From positions 1 to 34,226 of IMG/VR virus record IMGVR_UViG_3300028595_000009: 34,226 nt of DNA, one strand, 5' to 3'. Shown here piece after piece: positions 30,849-34,226 of this stretch (positions are counted from its first letter, which is position 1; every line of letters begins with the position of its first letter). The stretch comes from a virus. The notes beneath the pieces are model-generated. The model saw only the letters and a list, made by a program, of their open reading frames with translations. It made no database searches and was not told the DNA's origin. Made by a program: the position numbers and the translations under genes.

Positions 30849-32321
30849 TTACAATTCCAACAATTTTTTATAATCTTTTTCGCTCATTCTTATGTAGCTT
30901 TTTCTATTTTCTGCTTCTATAACTTGTATAGTTTTCAAAAATCCATAGATACTTTTCCCCTTTGATTCTGTTATTCCAATTTTCTTAGATATTTTTGTTA
31001 TTCCTGCAATCTCTCCATTTTTGCTTTTACTGTTTTCAGCTTCCTCAAGATAAAGCTTTATTATGTCTTTATAAGTGTAGTGAAATTTTTGTAAACTTTC
31101 ACTTAGCAAGTTAGTATTAATTTTCTTAAGTCTTAAGTTATTTGTCTTAGGTCTTAGGGATTTTTCGCTAAGACTTAGGTTAGATGTCATAACCCCATTC
31201 TGTTGTGGCTCTTTAAGACTTAAGGATTCATCTTTAAGACTTACAATTGTTTCTTTAGGTCTTATGGTATCTGTCTTAGGTCTTATCTTTTCAATTATAT
31301 TTCCTAAGACATCTTTTTTAACTCTTACTTGTTTGATATTTTTCTTAGGTTTTTCGTTAAGACTTAGGTTATCTGTCTTAGGTCTTAACTCTTTTTCTTT
31401 CTTAAGATTTTTGATATCTGATACTTTCTTAGTTATCTTAGCAAATGCACCTATTATACCACTTATTCCACCTAACCCTATGTTAATATTTATGCCTGTT
31501 GTGCTTATCATTACCAAAAATGTACCGAGTAATTCGGCAAATACATTTTTTAAGAGGTAAAAGGTGCCTAAAATATTTTCTGGGCTCTCTCCTATGCCCA
31601 TACTATGGACCCAACTTGCAAATGCCAACATTCCCTCGGTTGCTAAGATTTTAGAATCTCCTATGTTGCTTAAGTCTGTCTTAGCAGATTCTTTAAGATT
31701 TCTATATGTTCCTAGCTGAGTTTCTAAGCTATTTATCCTGGAGTCTATCTCAGCTTCCTGTTCAGCTCGTCTAGTGTTTATTCTCTTATCCCAAACGTCT
31801 ACCCCATCCCTTGGGCTTCCACTTGGTGTTGTTATCCAGTTCTTTGATTTAGCATAAGCACGTTTTTCTTTAAGTTCTGTAAGTGATTTTTCTATCTCGA
31901 TATTCTTGTTACTTTTTAAGTTGCTTAATTCAGACGAGATACGGGCTATTTCCTTTTTGTTTGTTTCATACGAATCCAAGTTCAACTTATAAATATCTGA
32001 TGCTAGAATCGACTCTTGCTTTATCACATTGGCTTTGTTTAGGTCCAATGATTGTGATGCTATCATCGAGATACTAAAACAACCTAAGTAAAACAATAAA
32101 CTTATAACAGCCATACCATGATTCCCTTTGGATAACATATAAATAAATACTGATGCACATACAAGTTTTCCAATGTCGATACTAATACCTACTAGACCCA
32201 AAGCTTTTCCAAACCATGTACCAGTTACAAAACTTTCAAACAACATATAAGTACACATCATACTAAACACAATCATTATTATTCCTGCTACATACCCAAG
32301 AAACATCATATACTTATTCAT
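30849..32321 (-). CDS. Membrane protein with C-terminal winged-helix-like DNA-binding domain, 490 aa
   Basis: ATG with GGAGG seven bases upstream. Residues 7-28, 41-63 and 68-90 are membrane segments, 110-220 a coiled coil, 254-276 and 278-296 two more membrane segments. Residues 311-400 are a basic linker with repeated RPKT and LSLK motifs, and 414-490 a winged-helix-like domain (GITKISKKIGITESKGKSIY, then FLKTIQVIEAENRKSYI). A DNA-binding domain tied to the membrane next to the control region suggests replication, partition or regulation. I recognise no family. The linker DNA is a dense repeat array. Confidence 0.82.
   Translation of the reverse strand: MNKYMMFLGYVAGIIMIVFSMMCTYMLFESFVTGTWFGKALGLVGISIDIGKLVCASVFIYMLSKGNHGMAVISLLFYLGCFSISMIASQSLDLNKANVIKQESILASDIYKLNLDSYETNKKEIARISSELSNLKSNKNIEIEKSLTELKEKRAYAKSKNWITTPSGSPRDGVDVWDKRINTRRAEQEAEIDSRINSLETQLGTYRNLKESAKTDLSNIGDSKILATEGMLAFASWVHSMGIGESPENILGTFYLLKNVFAELLGTFLVMISTTGININIGLGGISGIIGAFAKITKKVSDIKNLKKEKELRPKTDNLSLNEKPKKNIKQVRVKKDVLGNIIEKIRPKTDTIRPKETIVSLKDESLSLKEPQQNGVMTSNLSLSEKSLRPKTNNLRLKKINTNLLSESLQKFHYTYKDIIKLYLEEAENSKSKNGEIAGITKISKKIGITESKGKSIYGFLKTIQVIEAENRKSYIRMSEKDYKKLLEL
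31125..31387. repeat. Array of 13 TAAGAC/GTCTTA hexamers inside the membrane-protein gene
   Basis: Plus-strand GTCTTA starts at 31130, 31144, 31151, 31259, 31273, 31280, 31375 and 31382; TAAGAC starts at 31169, 31214, 31235, 31305 and 31358. Longer forms are GTCTTAGGTCTTA (31144, 31273, 31375) and TAAGACTTA (31169, 31214, 31235, 31358). The two orientations encode different peptides (RPKT and LSLK), so conservation looks DNA-level. Iterons, a centromere or operators are possible. Confidence 0.8.
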
Positions 32322-32339
32322 CCTAATACCTCCATTTTT

Positions 32340-32484
32340 TAGTTTAGATTTGTTTTTTAATAAAAGATGGGATATAATTTAAATGTTCTGATTTGCATAT
32401 TCTTCAGATTTACATTTTTGTAAATCACATCTTTTATTTTGATTGGTAATCAAAGCGAAAAGCAGGGGAAACCCTGTTTTTTTG
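32340..32484. other. Structured leader of the leftward transcript
   Basis: AATAAAAGATG (32359-32369) and CATCTTTTATT (32428-32438) form an 11-bp inverted repeat enclosing a second hairpin, GATTTACA / TGTAAATC (32407-32426). A third hairpin, CAGGG-GAAA-CCCTG (32463-32476), is followed by seven T on the plus strand and would be a plus-strand terminator. Together they could control expression of the membrane protein or shield the divergent promoters from antisense transcription. Confidence 0.6.
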
Positions 32485-32498
32485 TTGCAATTATTCAA
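32379..32498 (-). CDS. Small leader ORF before the membrane protein, 39 aa
   Basis: TTG start with a near-perfect GGAGGTGAT three bases upstream, about 30 bp after the leftward -10 box. The product contains Cys4, 24 and 29 (RCDLQKC) and one short hydrophobic run (GFPLLFALI). It overlaps two hairpins. It may be a real small protein or a leader peptide that regulates the membrane-protein gene, which starts about 58 bp after its stop. The ribosome site is the main evidence. Confidence 0.52.
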   Translation of the reverse strand: MNNCNKKTGFPLLFALITNQNKRCDLQKCKSEEYANQNI

Positions 32499-32528
32499 TA
32501 ATCACCTCCAAGAATTGACTATAAATCT

Positions 32529-32557
32529 ATTATATATTTACATTTAAATTTTGTCAA
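32529..32557 (-). promoter_or_regulatory. Leftward divergent promoter
   Basis: On the minus strand TTGACA (32557-32552), 17-bp spacer, TATAAT (32534-32529), a full consensus sigmaA promoter. It drives the leader ORF and the membrane-protein gene. Confidence 0.9.
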
Positions 32558-32579
32558 TATATACGTACTGTATTGACAA
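32551..32579. promoter_or_regulatory. Inverted repeat joining both divergent -35 boxes (operator candidate)
   Basis: TTGTCAATA (32551-32559) and TATTGACAA (32571-32579) are perfect inverted copies around an 11-bp spacer with TACGTA at its centre. Each arm contains one -35 box, so a dimeric protein bound here would block both promoters. The RHH protein encoded at 32632 is the obvious candidate. Confidence 0.75.
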
Positions 32580-32601
32580 TAAATATATGTTGATATAAAA
32601 T
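32573..32601 (+). promoter_or_regulatory. Rightward divergent promoter
   Basis: TTGACA 32573-32578, 17-bp spacer, TAAAAT 32596-32601, some 30 bp before the first rightward gene. It drives the operon through the origin of coordinates to the terminator at 598-633. Confidence 0.88.
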
Positions 32602-32631
32602 TAAATTAATAAAAAATATAGGGGGTAGCTT

Positions 32632-32838
32632 ATGGCGATACAGAGGAAAAACGGTAGGATAGTTTATAGCACAACTATCAATAAAGAATTAGTTGCAAAA
32701 TTAAGGAAGCTAACAAGTATATTATCATTAGAGCAAGGGAAAGTGGTAAATAGCAATGAGTTAATGGAAGAAGGTATTTTGCTATTACTCGATAAATACG
32801 ATGCAAATATAGAAAGGTGGGACGATATTTATGGATAG
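32632..32838 (+). CDS. Ribbon-helix-helix regulator candidate, 68 aa
   Basis: ATG with AGGGGGTAGC. Strand VYSTTINKELVAKLRKL followed by helices with VVNSNELMEEGILLLLDKY is the Arc/CopG/MetJ-type RHH pattern. Being the first gene behind the divergent promoters, it may bind the inverted repeat at 32551-32579 and control both directions. It overlaps the next gene by eight bases. Confidence 0.78.
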   Translation: MAIQRKNGRIVYSTTINKELVAKLRKLTSILSLEQGKVVNSNELMEEGILLLLDKYDANIERWDDIYG

Positions 32839-33049
32839 TATTAGAGATGTAATATCAAAACTAAATAAAAAAGATTTAGTTATTATAACAACTGTATTCC
32901 CGTACGAGGATAAACACGTAGGTTATTTGTGTACTGTGTGGGAAGATGATGAAGTGCTTTGGATATCACATTCTTATTCACTTAAAAGGCAGTATATGTT
33001 TAGATTTGACGAGATAAGCAATATAGAAAAAATTAAAGGAGCTGATTGA
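32831..33049 (+). CDS. Hypothetical small protein, 72 aa
   Basis: ATG overlaps the RHH gene, preceded by GGTGGGACG. The product alternates acidic and beta-like stretches (LVIITTVFPYEDKHVGYLCTV, VLWISHSYSLKRQYMF) and may be an SH3-like small barrel. The end matches the AAAGGAGCTGATTGA ribosome site of the following ORF. No family recognised. Confidence 0.72.
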   Translation: MDSIRDVISKLNKKDLVIITTVFPYEDKHVGYLCTVWEDDEVLWISHSYSLKRQYMFRFDEISNIEKIKGAD

Positions 33050-33109
33050 ATGAATAATTATATTAGACAAGCAACATGTCAACTAACCCCCACCTACGCT
33101 AAAGCTTAG
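33050..33109 (+). pseudogene. Gene start cut off by the structured RNA, 19 codons
   Basis: A strong AAAGGAG site and ATG open a frame MNNYIRQAT that runs into the RNA element at about 33079 and stops at 33107-33109. No such wasted start occurs elsewhere in this compact operon, so I infer a gene 5' end separated from its body by the insertion. The ORF at 33454 may be the remainder. Direct fusion in frame depends on the exact element ends, which I cannot fix. Confidence 0.5.
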
Positions 33110-33453
33110 AGGTGGGAGCTTGAAGAAGATATTCTTTGAAGCTCTAGTTGTCTAGCCTAAGTTCTTAGAGAACTACGTTGGATTAGATGTAGACACCATA
33201 GAATGATTCCCTAGTTCTATGCAACTGTCGTGGCTCTGTAAAAGTTCTAAGGGTAAGGAACGGTCAACCACATTGCGAAGCTATTTCAACATTGGCGAAG
33301 GGAAAATCAACTCCGTAAGGAGGGCGTAACCTGAGAGTATACGCCAGTAGTAAAAAGGTGAGAGCAACTTCTTGGCATATCCAGTTGTTGCTCTGTAGTC
33401 ACCGATTCATATCCCACCTAAAGAGGAAGGAGACTTCTCGGTGAAAAGTTAAA
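33075..33453 (+). ncRNA. HEARO-like structured RNA (putative IscB-type omegaRNA) without nuclease
   Basis: About 375 bases, clearly GC-richer than the flanks, with many hairpins. CAACTA (33080) pairs with TAGTTG (33145), enclosing CCCACCT/AGGTGGG (33089-33116) and GAGCTT/AAGCTC (33116-33144). Others are AGTTC/GAACT (33160-33174), CATAGAA/TTCTATG (33197-33221), CTCC-GTAA-GGAG (33311-33322), GGCGTA/TACGCC (33323-33345), GAGCAAC/GTTGCTC (33362-33393), and CACCGA/TCGGTG (33400-33443) enclosing GAAG-GAGA-CTTC. The 5' CCCACC...GGTGGGAGCTT, the size and the layout resemble HEARO, but no HNH/IscB gene follows. Confidence 0.68.
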
Positions 33454-33918
33454 ATGTTAGATGATGCAGGAATTAAAATTGAGAAAAATGAAAGTGGTGA
33501 ATATGTTTCAGAATATTTTTCAATAAATAGTAAAAAACATGGATATTATAATAGTTTTTTGAAAGAAAACTCTAAATTTAAAATACTTGTAACTATGAAT
33601 AATGATGTATGTATTATTCGTGAAATAGAAAAAATTACATCAGTTACACCAGAGGTCTTTGTATTTGATGTACTTTCTGGAAAAATGAAAATAGAAAAAC
33701 TTGAAACTCCAGAAAATAAACTTAATAATCTTTTAAAAACATTCGAACATTGTGAAAAAGAAATTGTTTGTAGCGAATGTATTTTAAATCCTTGTCAGTA
33801 TAAAGAAATGTTTAGATATTTACATCTGCAATCATATTCAAAATGCCTTGACAAAGTAGAAAAAACAATAAAAGAATATAAAGAATATATGGAAAGGAAG
33901 CTTAAAAATGAACAATAG
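33454..33918 (+). CDS. Hypothetical protein with Cys cluster, 154 aa
   Basis: ATG starts right after the structured RNA; GGTG at 33440 is a weak ribosome site and is part of the RNA's last helix. N-terminal DDAGIKIEKNESGEYVSEYF, and a C-terminal cluster Cys100, 106, 109, 114 and 131 (VCSECILNPCQ). It is not IscB, IsrB or TnpB: no HNH, RuvC or P1 motif. It may be the main body of the gene that begins at 33050. Overlaps the TM2 gene. Confidence 0.72.
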   Translation: MLDDAGIKIEKNESGEYVSEYFSINSKKHGYYNSFLKENSKFKILVTMNNDVCIIREIEKITSVTPEVFVFDVLSGKMKIEKLETPENKLNNLLKTFEHCEKEIVCSECILNPCQYKEMFRYLHLQSYSKCLDKVEKTIKEYKEYMERKLKNEQ

Positions 33919-34195
33919 AGAAATAAATTTAGAAAACATATCATTGAAAAATAGAGGAGTATACATCATATTGGGGCTACTATTTGGATTAATTGGAATA
34001 CACAACTTTTACATAGGAAATTACACCAGGGCGATTATACAACTATTATTATTTACATTTGGAGGAGCTATCTCCGTAATAATAGGATTTATAATTTGGC
34101 TATTACCGATAGCTTTTTACTTAGTATATGGCATATGGGTGCTAATAGAGATTATAACAACAACTAGGGATTCGTACGGTAGATTATTAACTTAA
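33908..34195 (+). CDS. TM2-domain membrane protein, 95 aa
   Basis: Two hydrophobic helices with the TM2 signature GLLFGLIGIHNFYIGNYTRA, followed by a third hydrophobic stretch and IWVLIEIITTTRDSYGR. TM2 proteins are small integral membrane proteins of unclear function, widespread in Firmicutes and their phages. ATG overlaps the previous gene, with GGAAGC upstream. The last 96 bases are repeated at the window start. Confidence 0.87.
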   Translation: MNNREINLENISLKNRGVYIILGLLFGLIGIHNFYIGNYTRAIIQLLLFTFGGAISVIIGFIIWLLPIAFYLVYGIWVLIEIITTTRDSYGRLLT

Positions 34196-34226
34196 AAGGG
34201 GCTGATATAATGGGAAAAGATTGTTT
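34100..34226. repeat. Terminal direct repeat, right copy
   Basis: Identical to 1-127; see the left copy. Counting it once gives 34,099 bp. Confidence 0.95.
34210..34226 (+). CDS. Start of the 101-aa hypothetical gene (repeat of 111-416)
   Basis: The first 17 bases of the gene that is complete at 111-416, cut by linearisation of the circle. Not a separate gene. Confidence 0.93.

Noticed and set aside
31264-31560. Plus-strand open frame opposite the membrane protein
   Set aside because: No ribosome site, and its sequence is the mirror of the repeat linker. The minus strand has start, ribosome site and domains.
33075-33453. Group I or group II intron as explanation for the structured RNA
   Set aside because: I see no group I core sequence pattern and no group II domain V-like hairpin, and no intron-encoded reverse transcriptase or LAGLIDADG gene. 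The CCCACC...GGTGGGAGCTT start fits HEARO better.
1-34226. CRISPR array, tRNA genes, diversity-generating retroelement, toxin-antitoxin pair
   Set aside because: No regularly spaced repeats with unique spacers, no cloverleaf-like tRNA seen, no reverse transcriptase with a template repeat, and no recognisable toxin beside the RHH-type proteins.

Overview
The window is a complete, circularly assembled genome of a low-GC tailed phage with siphovirus-type genes. Positions 1-127 are repeated exactly at 34100-34226, so the unique circle is 34,099 bp. Strong AGGAGG-type ribosome sites, frequent TTG and GTG starts, AT-rich codons and standard stop codons point to a Firmicute host, most likely a clostridium. 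That host guess is inference. I see no integrase, no CI-type repressor, no DNA polymerase and no DnaB-type helicase.

Layout. (1) 32632-34195 and 1-547: a rightward block of small genes behind a divergent promoter. It is interrupted at about 33075-33453 by a highly structured, GC-richer RNA resembling HEARO (the omegaRNA of IscB-type nucleases), with no nuclease gene next to it. (2) 788-9675: early genes: an RHH-like protein, a DnaD-type replisome organiser carrying iteron-like repeats, a probable helicase loader, a Lar-like zinc protein, many small unknowns, a promoter/terminator-bounded cassette, a Rad52-like annealing protein, a Gam-like protein, an HD hydrolase, RusA and a MazG-like protein. 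(3) 9906-20341: packaging and head genes: small and large terminase, SPP1-type portal, gp7-type head protein, possible head-fibre and lectin-like proteins, scaffold and P22-like coat protein behind an internal promoter, connectors, tail terminator and tail tube. (4) 20429-28206: the tail: an assembly chaperone with a -1 frameshift site, tape measure, hub, fibre and a repeat-rich adhesin. (5) 28255-30286: lysis: BhlA-type holin, an inserted antisense HNH endonuclease, amidase. (6) 30295-32557: a leftward block with a Cys-rich small protein, a 490-residue membrane protein ending in a winged-helix-like domain, and a 39-residue leader ORF.

How it works together. The divergent promoters at 32529-32601 have their -35 boxes inside one inverted repeat. 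They drive the membrane protein leftward and the RHH regulator with early genes rightward. Three promoters on both strands share the 12-mer TTGACTTGTATA and look like a co-regulated set. The two most unusual features are the nuclease-less HEARO-like RNA and the membrane/DNA-binding protein. The gene for that protein contains 13 copies of TAAGAC/GTCTTA in 258 bp, encoded through two different peptide motifs, which suggests selection on the DNA itself (origin, centromere or operator). Together with the missing integrase, this makes an extrachromosomal phage-plasmid lifestyle worth testing.
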